64,000 nt of DNA from Bolinopsis microptera. Its lineage: Eukaryota; Ctenophora; Tentaculata; Lobata; Bolinopsidae. Numbering within the stretch: the stretch's first letter is position 1; every line of letters begins with the position of its first letter. Shown piece by piece: positions 25,301 to 33,405 of this stretch. The notes below the pieces were generated by a model that was not told the DNA's origin, searched no databases, and was given only the letters and a program-made list of their open reading frames with translations. The DNA lies in contig NC_087078.1 of the NCBI RefSeq assembly GCF_026151205.1, positions 2,605,675-2,669,674 of the forward strand. Direction: 5' to 3'. Made by a program: the position numbers and the translations under genes.

Positions 25301-28300
25301 CACTGCTGAGACTTCCTGTCAGCGACTTGATATCGGGGCTAACTTTAGTAATGCAACGAATAATTTAGCTACAATTTTGGAAATTAATGGGAAATTAAAA
25401 ATATACCAAAGCTGTTCAACAGTTTTACAAATTAAGACGTAACCTACAAAGACATGATTAAAAAATTTAAAAATCACACTTCAAAAAAGAAACCTAAAGT
25501 TGTAAAACCTTCGGTTAGAAAAGTTCATAGTATTATAGAGGGACTTCTATCAAGCTTATTCAACGGGTTGCTGTAATATATCGAGGACCCCCGTTACCAA
25601 AGAAATTTCCGTATCTTAATCTACTTTGTAATTAAAGGAACCTTAAAATGCCTCGGTATCAAGTCGCTGACAGGAAGTCTCAGTTATGCTCTGTTATTAA
25701 ATAAAATATGCACAATAAACTCAGGTGCACGGGAGTTGGGATGATATTTTAGGGCATGTTTATAAGACCTAAGGCAGTGTGTGCCCGGGAACAAGGAAAA
25801 TACCAGAATAAGATCTGATTCCTTGCTCCCGGACATACACTGCTGAGACTTCCTGTCAACGACTTGATACCGGGGCTAACTTTAGTAATATTTCGAATAA
25901 ATTACACAACCCAAATAAATTAACCGCTTTAACCCAGAATATATTATACCAGTACAATTTATCCCATCAAAAAGAGTAATCATATAAACTGACCGTTAAG
26001 TAATGGCCTCAGTTTTGAAACGGTCAGAGAAAAACCTCTATCGAGTCTATCAGAATTTCATCAAAGTGTTTTGGGGACCTGCATCATGAATCACTTGTCA
26101 CTTAGTCAGTAATCACTTAGTATGATTAGTATTTACTATAATGCCTCGATATCAAGTCGCTGACAGAAGGCCTCAGTGAACTGGTTGATATTATGGGAAC
26201 TTTCTAAAAATAGAATTTGTTGGAGAATACTTCAAAAGCAGTGTGTGACCGGGATCACGTGATGCCCTTATATGGTCACTATGTGATCCCGACCATACAC
26301 TGCTGAGACCTCCTGTCAGCGACTTGATACCGAGGCTTGTTCCCAAACTAGAAACATGAGCTGATAACCCGAAAAGAAGCTTTTACAAAAATAAATCATA
26401 ATAAATTTAGTGCAAAAATGGGGACTGCAACAAATATTGACAACTCATTTTTTTCCTTTTGCTCTTTTTTTCTTGATTTACCGGTCATTTTAATAGTCAT
26501 TGCAGCTCCAAAAAAATAAAAGAGGTTCTAAAATTTTTTTTAAACATATTGTCCCAAAGTAAAACATATCAGGCTCATTTAAACTATCGCTGTCATAAGT
26601 TGAGAAACTTTGAGTGTCTTTCAGTCTTTACAGTCTCTACAGTGCAGCTGATAGAGATGATGCTTAGGAGAGCTTCATAGCACTAGTATTTAGGTTCTAA
26701 AAAATCCAAAGATGTAGCTATTAAAAACTCTTGGAATGTGGAATGTTTCAATATGGTATTTGGTGGCATTGATTAGTGGGAGTTTATTAAATGGGCGTGG
26801 TTGGAACCGGCCAATGCAGCCATAACTAAAGTGATGTAACATTTTACATTTTAAAATAAGTTTTTATCTAAAAACACATAATATAATACATTTACCAAAT
26901 TTAATAAATTTTCACCATACAAAAACTAAAACCCACTCCCACAGTTAAAAAAGTTCCCGCGTATCCCTATAGGCCGGTGGTCTCAGTGCTGCAGCTGCCT
27001 AACGGCGCAACTTCTCGTTGCTGTGTTGTGGTATTTCTACGTCCCCGTCCTCTGCCGAACCCTGTTTGATTAGTTTTTAACAAAGGGAGCGTCACACTCA
27101 GAGTTATTCAAGTAGTTCTACTGATTTAAATGTTCTCGAGAAAGACGGATACCTACAGTTTCTACACGGACAGGATAGTAACTTCCTGAAGCCTGTTATG
27201 TGGGAAAATACATGCAATCGAAACTTAGGCAGTGGAACGACTTGAATCTTAAGTTGACACTACATTCCATCTATAACTCCACAATAATCTGGCCTGTTAT
27301 CAACAGGCCACTGGCCTAGTGGTACTATATTATAATATCTACCTTTTGTTTTGTTTCGCTCCACCAGAGCAGCCCTATAACGTTTATCAGAGGGGCTGAT
27401 GGTAGTAGTAGTAGGAGTAGTAGTAGTAGTAGTAGTAGTAGTAGGAGGAGTAGTAGGAGGAGGAGTAGTAGTAGTAGGAGGAGGAGTAGTAGTAGTAGTA
27501 GTAGTAGTAGGAGGAGTAGTAGGAGGAGGAGTAGTAGTAGTAGGAGGAGGAGTAGTAGTAGGAGTAGCAGGAGGAGTAGGAGTAGTAGTAGGAGGAGTAG
27601 TAGTAGTAGTAGTAGTAGTAGTATTATTACCTCTCATGAGGCGGGCCAGGAAGCTGTTTGGTCCACTAGATGTATCGGGCCTGACAAGAGAAAAAGAGGG
27701 TTATTAAGGGTTATTAACGACAAAGATAAAATAGTGCATGTTTATCAATAAAATTTCTATGAAGCCCGATCATTCTGACATCTGACCAAAGATAAAACCT
27801 ACGTGAGTTCAGTCTCCATGTCCTGTAGTAGCTGGTCCACAAGGTTATCATCATCCGGTCCGTACTGCTCAGTTGGTTCACATGGTGATCCCCGCCCCTT
27901 GCCTGGTGTGATGAAGAATTGGAATGAAAATGCTTTAATAGAATTGGTAGCCTAAATATTTGAAACGGAATTGTTCCAGATATTAAAACTTGAATGTAGT
28001 GTCATCAACATTTTCACCTTCTTTTGTTGTTAACTCAGCATTCCACTGCTTAGAGTCAGATAACTTGAATACGATTAAAGTTGTTCCACTGACTCGGTTA
28101 AGTTTTGATTGCATGTGTTTTCTCACACAGGCCTCATAAACGTAACAATAACTTATAATATTAATCTTACAGCAAACTGTGAGCTGTCACATATTAATAA
28201 CAATTCTTACCTCCGTGAAAGTTACATTTGGTGTAAGACAAATCATCAGAGCTAAACGCGGACGAAAACCTGAAATGATGGCCACTCAAAAGCAAGAAGT

Positions 28301-30529
28301 GATATTCGGGCTAAAGGCTAAAGAGCCGGTGTGAACCCAGCGGAACATGGACATTTAGAATTGTATCATTATAGTATTATATAGAAATCAGTATTCAGAT
28401 TTTTTCTTCTCTGGCAAGCTAGAGAGAAGGCTGAACCGACCACATTTACATTTACAAGCATGGAATCTTTTATGAGCCTCAAAAGTTAAGTTTCATGCTT
28501 TGAAGAATGACTTACGATATTTGATCAAGTCGCTGACAGAAAATCCCTCTTCCAGCGCCTAAGATTAAAGGAAAAGAGGGAGTATCACTTAATCTCGAAG
28601 AGCGTTTATAAAACAATTAGAGCAGTGAGTCATTAAATGCAGGTGTGAGGGTAAAGACATTTCATGAGCTCATATTTTAACTACCCTACAGATGATATAA
28701 ATAACTTTTTGTACCTGTATGGATGTCCTGTCCAGACCAAGGAAAGTCAGTAAGATCTTGGATACTGTAGAAGCTTGGTGCATTCGAGTCTTTGGTGTAA
28801 TCACTATCTTCAGTGCAAGATAGAAACCTGAAATTTTGGAGGTTAGAATCAAAGTAAAACCCGAGTAAAAGAGTTTATGTATACCCAGTGGAAAAGTTAA
28901 ACCCACATTCCAACTGTGCGACATGTATCTTGATCCGATAAAATTAAAGAAATTTGAATATATGGATTCTTGTAGAGTGTAGACCGACAAGCTGAATATA
29001 AGTTAAAACAAAAATTTACAGACAAGAACACAGTATGGGTTGTTAGCCTCAAAAGTTACGTTTTGTGTTATCAAGAATAACTTACGATGGTTTGCTCTGT
29101 TGCTGACAGAAAGAAGGTCTCACGCCAAGTTCGTGCCCGGTTCCAGCACCTGTTATAGGAAAAAAGGAGTAATCTCGAGGAATTCACCAAATTATTAGCT
29201 GTTGTTAAATTTAGGTCTGGGAGACAAGAAATTGCATTTGTGAATATTTAACACAAAAAATAGTGCGAAAGTTCAGTTTTAGAGATGATATAAATAGCTT
29301 TTTGTACCTGTATGGATGTTCTGTCCAGCCCAAGGAAAGTCCACATATTCGAAAGAGTTCGGAGCAGGATATGTAGAACTGTACAAGAAATTTAGTTTCT
29401 TGGGTTCATCTGTGTCAGTAAGATCTTGGATACTGTAGAAGCTTGGTGCGTAAGAGTAGAAGCTTAGTGCGTAAGAATAGAAGCTTGGTGCATAAGAATA
29501 GAAGCTTAGTGCGTTCAAGTAGAAGCTTGGTGCGTTCGAGTAGAGGCTTGGTGCGTAAAAGTAGAAGCTTGGTGCGTTCGAGTAGAAGCTTGGTGCGTTC
29601 GAGTAGACGCTTGGTGCGTTCGAGTAGACGCTTGGTGCGTAAGAGTAGAGGCTTGGTGCGTAAAAGTAGAAGCTTGGTGCGTAAAAGTAGAAGCTTGGTG
29701 CGTTCGAGTAGAAGCTTGGTGCGTTCGAGTAGACGCTTGGTGCGTAAGAGTAGAAGCTTGGTGCGTAAAAGTAGAAGCTTGGTGCGTAAAAGTAGAAGCT
29801 TGGTGCGTTCGAGTAGAAGCTTGGTGCGTTCGAGTAGAGGCTTGGTGTGGTCGAGTAGAGGCTTGGTGCGTAAGAGTAGAAGCTTGGTGCGTTTGAGTAG
29901 AAGCTTGGTGCGTTCGAGTAGAAGCTTGGTGCGTTCGAGTAGAAGCTTGGTGCGTAAGAGAAGAAGCTTGGTGCGTGAGAGTCCCTGAAAATAGTAATAT
30001 CTGTAAAAAAGAGCAGACAAAACCACTGAAATCATGAAAACGAAACATATAATATTTAAACCCATTTACTCCATATCTAAAGTTTTACAAAAGAAAGTTT
30101 TCTAAGTTAAATGATTGCTTCTCTTAGTTAAGTTATTATTGTTAACTTATCATTATTAATATAATATTATTATTAAGTTTTTTGCTAAGATTATGCATAT
30201 GTTTGCGTTTCATTGCTCAACAGCTGTTCGAAGGATCAAATTTAAGATTATTATTAAGTTATAATTATAATTAAGACTAACCCTCTCTGTCTTTTATCAA
30301 GACGCTGACAGGAAATCTGAGAGTGATGATCTCTCAGACATTGGTCCGGGATGCCTCCCTTTGCAAGTACTCTGAAGTACTCTCTAGTTGCAGCTGGTTC
30401 ATGGTGCCAGTAGTCTGGGAAGGCCAGTGCAGCTAACTCGAATAGAACCAGAGGCCGACCAACCTCACGCTCATACTCTTGCTGGTAGTAATAGCAATAC
30501 TCCAGGAAGGGGGTCGTCTTAACTTTCAT
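7349..30529 (-). CDS. MAEL: MAEL-B: giant Maelstrom-like protein with repeat exons between the HMG box and MAEL domain
   Basis: Seventeen exons: 30529-30283 (last base 30282), 29984-29308, 29149-29086, 28827-28715, 28558-28516, 28269-28211, 27902-27803, 27680-27631, 24106-23042, 22262-22170, 20076-19941, 19684-19424, 18918-18813, 11256-11134, 10633-10574, 9628-9546, 9335-7349. All borders are GT-AG and every phase matches, giving 1,755 codons. Exon 1 is an HMG-box relative (FLEYCYYYQQEYEREV, PDYWHHEPAATREYFRVLAKG). Exons 2-10 are repeat-rich inserts. Exon 11 ends HETSSQRMDTEA like MAEL-A exon 1. Exons 12-17 give a full MAEL domain (VAVLDFMSFVDYGDGLSLPAE, CERVHGID, RVLGSWYWL, VLMVEDFLV, RCEYH...GCARK with candidate Glu/Cys/His/Cys metal ligands), then a Ser/Ala/Pro tail ending KKRGRNYPNY. 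Likely role: piRNA pathway, inferred from family. The MAEL half is secure; the link of exons 8-11 is less so. Two genes, or alternative splicing, remain possible. Confidence 0.65.
7770..7982 (-). repeat. Coding minisatellite, 21-bp unit (APTAPTS-type heptapeptide)
   Basis: About ten tandem 21-bp units in the last exon of MAEL-B encode a 7-residue repeat (APTALTS, APTAPTS, VPTAQTS variants). The unit is an exact multiple of three, so length changes keep frame. Next to it, around 8045-8125, are three units of another heptapeptide (GTSTVPS). Confidence 0.9.
8697..8930 (-). repeat. Coding minisatellite, 21-bp unit (SSSGATR heptapeptide)
   Basis: About ten near-identical 21-bp units in the last exon of MAEL-B encode SSSGATR/SSSGAAR repeats. 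Low divergence between units suggests recent homogenisation. The product is a Ser/Arg-rich disordered segment. Confidence 0.9.
9690..10060. repeat. CCCCGACAAA decamer repeat cluster with flanking direct repeats and poly(A)
   Basis: This lies in the intron between MAEL-B exons 15 and 16. Two blocks of a 10-bp unit (ccccgacaaa; about 9712-9763 and 9914-10007) are separated by a segment with 22 consecutive A. A GGGCCCGCCGGCTACATGA-type sequence follows both blocks (near 9796 and 10031), so the whole cassette is an imperfect direct duplication. The first block also has an inverted continuation (ggggtttgtcgg) near 9759. Probably a decayed, tandemly expanded MITE. Confidence 0.6.
10061..10573. other. 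MAEL-B intron 15 sequence, nothing further recognised
   Basis: AT-rich intron sequence left of exon 15 (10633-10574). The next intron to the right (10634-11133) is similar. No coding potential or repeats seen in either. Confidence 0.4.
11909..12057. repeat. GGTAACCAA short-period tandem repeat
   Basis: Tandem 8-9-bp units (ggtaaccag/ggtaaccaa with gttacc variants) in the large MAEL-B intron, just downstream of the nested receptor gene. A 15-bp repeat (aacaaagagcaagtt) of about eight units follows at 12219-12345. Both are open in one frame only because of the repeat composition. Confidence 0.8.
12676..14937 (-). CDS. LDLa-containing rhodopsin-like GPCR (intronless, nested)
   Basis: A single 753-codon exon. 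Residues 1-17 look like a signal peptide. The ectodomain (to about 370) is Cys-rich with LDL-receptor class A modules ending in the acidic signature: about 120-140 (partial, CQTDEC), 154-182 (CADGSDEC), 297-327 (NHADEIGC) and 330-361 (CANGTDEC). Seven hydrophobic segments follow: TM1 about 376-397, TM3 ending SITRFL in place of DRY, TM6 with FSWIPF in place of CWxP, TM7 with NSFLNPVF in place of NPxxY. Known of the type: LDLa GPCRs include the relaxin receptors and snail GRL101; no leucine-rich repeats are seen here, so ligand and class are open. It lies in a MAEL-B intron on the same strand. The absence of introns beside such intron-rich genes suggests a retrogene, or simply the common intronless GPCR state. 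Confidence 0.85.
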   Translation of the reverse strand: MLVGILTAKVFLLFVTANTQRIRITTQLTHLGDDAAGQPQIETDQEDLYNTCLEQTLLFFKRDRLGSKYLEITEDGSKDDDQLICDFNFDSFLSKTHGNLIMEDFSQLLGFDVDNVTWSCKLMSSAQICDGVSVCQTDECNCHGNDHGNKTEVFYCADGSGCIALDSLCNSVQECADGSDECFCSEFVVLSSLQTTDKICLEPEQYCDAKIDGRISPDFSSETGYHKCEDPEDYWDVLNPIDSCLEDAFYNLDTSTDIALTDLAEYCRVNCSQVKNGWERFCSHIVMGYPHPYEFICDTEDWTESYFLRKLCDGEINCGNHADEIGCPGRFYCSPNLTTESIEEDKVCDNVKDCANGTDECGTCQTGGLSSSEFLVKSNLVFATAIIIGTVTIFLNIREGYKCSTMACKSKVKEIDKVFLIHVFFHDTLTGVYSCCIVLATLVLKFEGDYCQIEKIWRASPYCSCLGVLFSFSSHGSLMFIACMSITRFLSCQGILVDIKKRTIVILSIFINILNLLHSFLPLMPVTAIKDIFRTEIFFTHLGENPFFSVNPINRSRLALVHKEMLHKEDDDIYRMISDLSKITSKGHIFDVTEISYYGNTGLCVHNIFKSQENYKLYKLLYCTILVILLGLVSVAYIKIILKQRDYSKAVAPPVAGAEGPNSVTSQLTLKVALIIGSQLFSWIPFILSVLYFEYIASKPASELVFEIFALVVIPMNSFLNPVFHSKLYKNVMQAMWVRWRQFVNTLTRQNTE
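15010..16180. repeat. Three diverged copies of a ~180-bp segment in tandem
   Basis: A segment containing attcaaattgcagcttcttg, taggaggcagatg, and then caccggYgcggtgctgattc recurs at about 15055, 15866 and 16030. The second and third copies agree over about 170 bp, through ctcaatctgggg and agggcaaccctatc. The first copy is cut by the G-run MITE at 15092-15859. Confidence 0.7.
15092..15859. mobile_element. MITE with G-run termini and 9-bp target duplication
   Basis: This is 768 bp flanked by a perfect 9-bp duplication, AGGCAGATG (15083-15091, 15860-15868). The tandem copy at about 16050 shows the uninterrupted site. The left end is a 16-G run followed by CCAATGGCATAAAATGG; the right end is the inverse, CCATTTATGCCATTGG followed by 19 C. 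Inside, the terminal ~100 bp is itself a hairpin and occurs at both ends. An inner segment (ttctgaaaaccRcttttctcc) is repeated directly. A TSD of 9 bp would fit Mutator-like or Merlin-like elements; no transposase is present. Confidence 0.75.
16835..18756. mobile_element. Inverted-repeat-bounded element with ~20 TTAACCAC motifs
   Basis: Perfect 28-bp inverted termini (agcaatagcagcaaatctgg... at 16835-16862 and its inverse at 18729-18756) enclose 1.92 kb in the MAEL-B intron, ending 57 bp before exon 13. The interior carries about 20 copies of TTAACCAC/T in both orientations (for example 17012, 17253, 17357, 17421, 17546, 17936, 18049, 18110, 18215, 18274, 18407, 18526, 18551, 18583, 18655). 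Some sit in degenerate longer repeats, such as gtggccataatgtggttaaaac and its relative near 17711. No coding capacity is seen beyond short frames. The class is unknown. Confidence 0.55.
18919..19423. other. MAEL-B intron 12, nothing recognised
   Basis: AT-rich intron between exons 12 and 13, with a short cluster of aactatagta units near 19350-19420. No other feature seen. The neighbouring small intron 11 (19685-19940) is likewise plain. Confidence 0.4.
20077..22169. other. MAEL-B intron 10: low-complexity and AT-rich
   Basis: Three tandem copies of a ~33-bp pyrimidine-rich unit (cttcttttttctttttttaac) lie at about 20128-20222, next to exon 11. There is a C-run near 20500. An 80-codon open frame on the plus strand (21376-21618) has no recognisable family. 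Otherwise there is AT-rich sequence with runs of A and T. Confidence 0.4.
22632..22719. repeat. (AAATG)n microsatellite
   Basis: About 17 perfect units of aaatg/atgaa in the intron between MAEL-B exons 9 and 10. Confidence 0.95.
23170..24090 (-). repeat. Coding minisatellite of MAEL-B exon 9: 27-bp unit with higher-order structure
   Basis: About 29 units of 27 bp encode the 9-residue repeat RAPEIDQTG (variants G, Y and V). They are punctuated by four copies of a 45-bp segment encoding YQYLGPGHTLLRLPV. Blocks between two such segments are almost identical (about 177 bp), so it is a higher-order repeat. The 45-bp segment matches the inner arms of the hairpin cassettes in the neighbouring intron (cggacatacactgctgagac). 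Other frames are also open, as expected for a unit of 27 bp. Confidence 0.9.
24918..26335. repeat. Three hairpin cassettes related to MAEL-B exon sequence
   Basis: The cassettes lie at about 24918-25345, 25651-25880 and 26143-26335, in the intron between MAEL-B exons 8 and 9. Each begins cctcggtatcaagtcgctgac and ends with its inverse, gtcagcgacttgatacc. Inside each arm is a second inverted pair, gcagtgtgtgaccggga and tcccggccatacactgctg. All three have the same orientation and similar flanks (aactttagtaat), so they arose by tandem duplication. Read on the minus strand, the arm encodes ETSCQRLDTEA, the same motif that ends MAEL-A exon 1 and MAEL-B exons 1, 5 and 11. They may be MITE-like or inverted relics of that exon. 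Confidence 0.7.
26336..27259. other. MAEL-B intron 8, with a possible alternative terminal exon
   Basis: Mostly AT-rich. On the minus strand, an acceptor near 27067 (aatcaaacag) is followed by about 100 bp that reads GFGRGRGRRNTTTQQREVAP in one frame and then stops. This resembles the RG-rich last exon of MAEL-A (SGRGRARYKSSSP). It may be an alternative 3' exon or a decayed relic. Confidence 0.35.
27260..27680 (-). CDS. Alternative read-through of MAEL-B exon 8 (Thr/Pro-rich, stop at 27260)
   Basis: If the donor at 27631 (gtaataat) is not used, exon 8 continues through a Thr/Pro tract made from a (TAG/GAG)n-type trinucleotide repeat (27399-27625). It then reads SDKRYRAALVERNKTKGRYY...CGVIDGM and stops at 27260. 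That would give a short isoform with an HMG box and repeats but no MAEL domain. The non-repeat tail of about 45 residues looks like real coding sequence, so both forms may exist. The choice cannot be settled from sequence. Confidence 0.4.
27399..27625. repeat. (AGT/AGG)n trinucleotide repeat
   Basis: A tract of agtagtagt/aggagg triplets about 227 bp long. On the minus strand in the exon 8 frame it encodes Thr and Pro. Lengths of identical sub-blocks (aggaggagtagtagtagtag) recur, showing slippage or unequal exchange. Confidence 0.9.
29444..29984 (-). repeat. Coding minisatellite of MAEL-B exon 2: 21-bp unit (NAPSFYS)
   Basis: About 26 tandem units of 21 bp. In the spliced frame they encode NAPSFYS/YAPSFYS heptapeptides that run directly into IQDLTDTDEPKKLN. 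A single ancestral unit survives in exon 4 (NAPSFYSIQDLTD), so the array grew from one heptapeptide of a duplicated exon. All three minus-strand frames, and a plus-strand frame, are almost free of stops. Confidence 0.9.
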
Positions 30530-30686
30530 TGGGCTTACTATATACTTCCTTGATAAGAATGAATGGTTTAAATGGTTAGGTTACATTGTGTTGAATATTT
30601 ATTGTAAGATAAGCCAATTTGAGATGATTTGTTCATTTTCATTTATATTGAGAAGTTGAACTAGGACATTAATAGCGATTATATGG

Positions 30687-33397
30687 TAGACTGACCTGAA
30701 TTTTCACTTTTACGTCCGATCATCTTGGAAAGTTTTTTGTACATCCCCATAGACGTAAATAGTAACCAAAAAAATTATTTTTGAAAAATTCGGAAATTTA
30801 GGTGCTCCCCAAGCCGTTTCCATGACAACCGCGCTCGCGAACCTCAGAAATCTGGAAAAATTCGATATCTCAGGACCCATTGCACCTACAGAGCTAAAAT
30901 TAGGCTTAAAAGATGCGGAATCAGCACATTTATATGAGACTTATTAATAAACATATAGCCTAAAGTGCTCACTTTCGTCAAAAATTGCAAAAAACAAATT
31001 TTTTGTACATTTCCATGGCAACCGCGCCCTAAAATTTGGATGTGCATCTCTATTTTTCAGTCAAACTATGAACAGCTCAGAACTACAGGGGGATAACTAC
31101 AGGGGGAGAACTAGAGGGGAGAGAACAGCTCAGTACTACACCTGAGGAAGAACTACAGGAGGGAGAACAGCTTAGAACTACATAATTCTGAGCTGTTCCC
31201 CCATGTAGTTCTCCCCCTCCTCTGTAGTTCTCCCTCCTGTAGTTCTGAGCTGTTCTCTCCCTGTAGTTCTGAGGTGTTCTCTCCCCTGTAATTCTCCCCC
31301 TATAGTACTTCTGAGCTGCTCCCCCTGTAATTCACCCCCTGTATTTCTGAGCTGTTCTCTCTCCATGTAGTTCTTTTGAGCTGTTCTCCCCCTGTAGTTC
31401 TTTTGAGCTATTCTCCCCCCTCCCTGTAGTTTCTTCTGAGCTGTTCCCCCATGAAGTTCTGAGCTGTTCCCCCTGTAGCTACCCCTCCCCTGTAGTTCTC
31501 CCTCCCCTGTAGTTCTGAGCTGTTCCCCCTGTAGTTACCCCTCCGGCCCCTGTAGTTCTCCCTCCCTGTAGTTCTGAGCTGTTCTCCCCCTGTAGTTCTC
31601 CCCCTGTAGTTCTGAGCTGTTATCCCCCTGTAGTTCTTCCTCCTGTAGTTCTGAGCTGTTCTCCCCCCCCCCCCTGTAGTTCTCCCCCTGTAGTTCTGAG
31701 CTGTTCCCCCTGTAGTTCTCCCTCCTGTAGTTCTGAGCTGTTCCCCCTGTAGTTCTCCCTCCTGTAGTTCTGAGCTGTTCTCCCCCCCCCCCCCCCTGTA
31801 GTTCTCCCCCTGTAGTTCTGAGCTGTTCCCCCTGTAGTTCCCCCCTCCCCCGTAGATCTCCCTCCTGTACTTCTGAGCTGTTCTCTCCGCTGTAGTGCTC
31901 CCCCTGTAGTTCTGAGCTGTTCTCCCCCTGTAGTTCTTCCTCCTGTAGTTCTGAGCTGTTCTTCCCCTGTAGTTCTGAGCTGTTCTTCCCCTGTAGTTCT
32001 TCTGAGCTGTTCTCTACCCTGTAGTTCTCCCCCTGTAGTTCTGAGCTGTTCTCTCCCCTGTAGTTCTTCTGAGCTGTTCTCCCCCTGTAGTTCTCCCACC
32101 CTGTAGTTCTGAGCTGTTCTCCCCCTGTAGTTCTTCCTCCTGTAGTTCTGAGCTGTTCTCCCTTGTAGTTCTTCTGAGCTGTTCTCTCCCCCGTAGTTCT
32201 TCTGAGCTGTTCTCTCCCCTGTAGTTCCTCAGAGCTGTTCTCCCCCTGTAGTTCTCCCACCCTGTAGTTCTGAGCTTTTCTGCCCCTGTAGTGCTTCCTC
32301 CTGTAGTTCTGAGCTGTTCTCCCCCCTGTAGTTCTACCACCCTGTAGTTCTGAGCTGTTCTCCCCCTGTAATTCTCCCACCCTGTAGTTCTGAGCTGTTC
32401 ACTCCCCTGTAGTTCTGAGCTGTTCTCTCCCCTGTAGTTCTCCCTCCTGTAGTTCTGAGCTGTTCTCCCCCTGTAGTTCTCCCTCCTGTAGTTCTGAGCT
32501 GTTCTCCCCCTGTAGTTCTCCCTCCTGTAGTTCTGAGCTGTTCTCCCCTTGTAGTTCTTCTGAGCTGTTCTCTCCCCTGTAGTTCTCCCTCCTGTAGTTC
32601 TGAGCCGTTCTCCCCCTGTAGTTCTCCCTCGTGTAGTTCTGAGCTGTTCTCCCCCTGTAATTCTCCCACCCTGTAGTTCTGAGCTGTTCTCCCCCTGTAG
32701 TTCTGAGCTGTTCTCTCCCCTGTAGTTCTCCCTCCTGTAGTTCTGAGCCGTTCTCCCCCTGTAGTTCTCCCTCCTGTAGTTCTGAGCTGTTCTCCCCCTG
32801 TAGTTCTCCCTCCTGTAGTTCTGAGCTGTTCTCCCCTTGTAGTTCTTCTGAGCTGTTCTCTCCCCTGTAGTTCTCCCCAAACCCCCCCCCCCCCCCCCCC
32901 CCTGTAGTTCTGAGCTGTTCTCCCGCCTGTAGTTCTTCCTCAGGTGTAGTACTGAGCTGTTCTCTCCCCTCTAGTTCTCCCCCTGTAGTTATCTACCTGT
33001 AGTTCTGAGCTGTTCATAGTTTGACTGAAAAATAGAGATGCACATCCAAATTTTAGGGCGCGGTTGCCATGGAAATGTACAAAAATGTGTTTTTTGCAAT
33101 TTTTGACGAAAGTGAGCACTTTAGGCTATATGTTTATTAATAAGTCTCATATAAATGTGCTGATTCCGCATCTTTTAAGCCTAATTTTAGCTCTGTAGGT
33201 GCAATGGGTCCTGAGATATCGAATTTTTCCAGATTTCTGAGGTTCGCGAGCGCGGTTGTCATGGAAACGGCTTGGGGAGCACCTAAATTTCCGAATTTTT
33301 CAAAAATAATTTTTTTGGTTACTATTTACGTCTATGGGGATGTACAAAAAACTTTCCAAGATGATCGGACGAAAAAGTGAAAATTCAGGTCAGTCTA
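30687..33397. mobile_element. Foldback element with minisatellite core, 8-bp target duplication
   Basis: Inverted arms of about 404 bp (30687-31090 and 32994-33397) begin TAGACTGACCTGAATTTTC and are flanked by a perfect 8-bp duplication, TTATATGG (30679-30686, 33398-33405). The core, about 1.9 kb, is a composite minisatellite of ctgtagttctgagctgttct and ctgtagttctccc units, plus C runs. The core unit matches the inner tip of the arms (gaacagctcagaactac), so the array seems to have expanded from the arm ends. Long open frames across the core are repeat artefacts. The left end is only about 160 bp upstream of the MAEL-B start codon. Confidence 0.85.
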
Positions 33398-33405
33398 TTA
33401 TATGG

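Noticed and set aside
29443-30065. Long repetitive frames in other phases (LRTKLLLERTK, THQASTR, VRSSRSL)
   Set aside because: Only the NAPSFYS phase joins both exon 1 and the non-repeat end of exon 2; the THQAST phase hits a stop at 29515.
31535-32880. Gln/Glu/Ser-rich frames of up to 288 codons
   Set aside because: They lie wholly in the minisatellite core of a foldback element; no start context, no non-repeat sequence.
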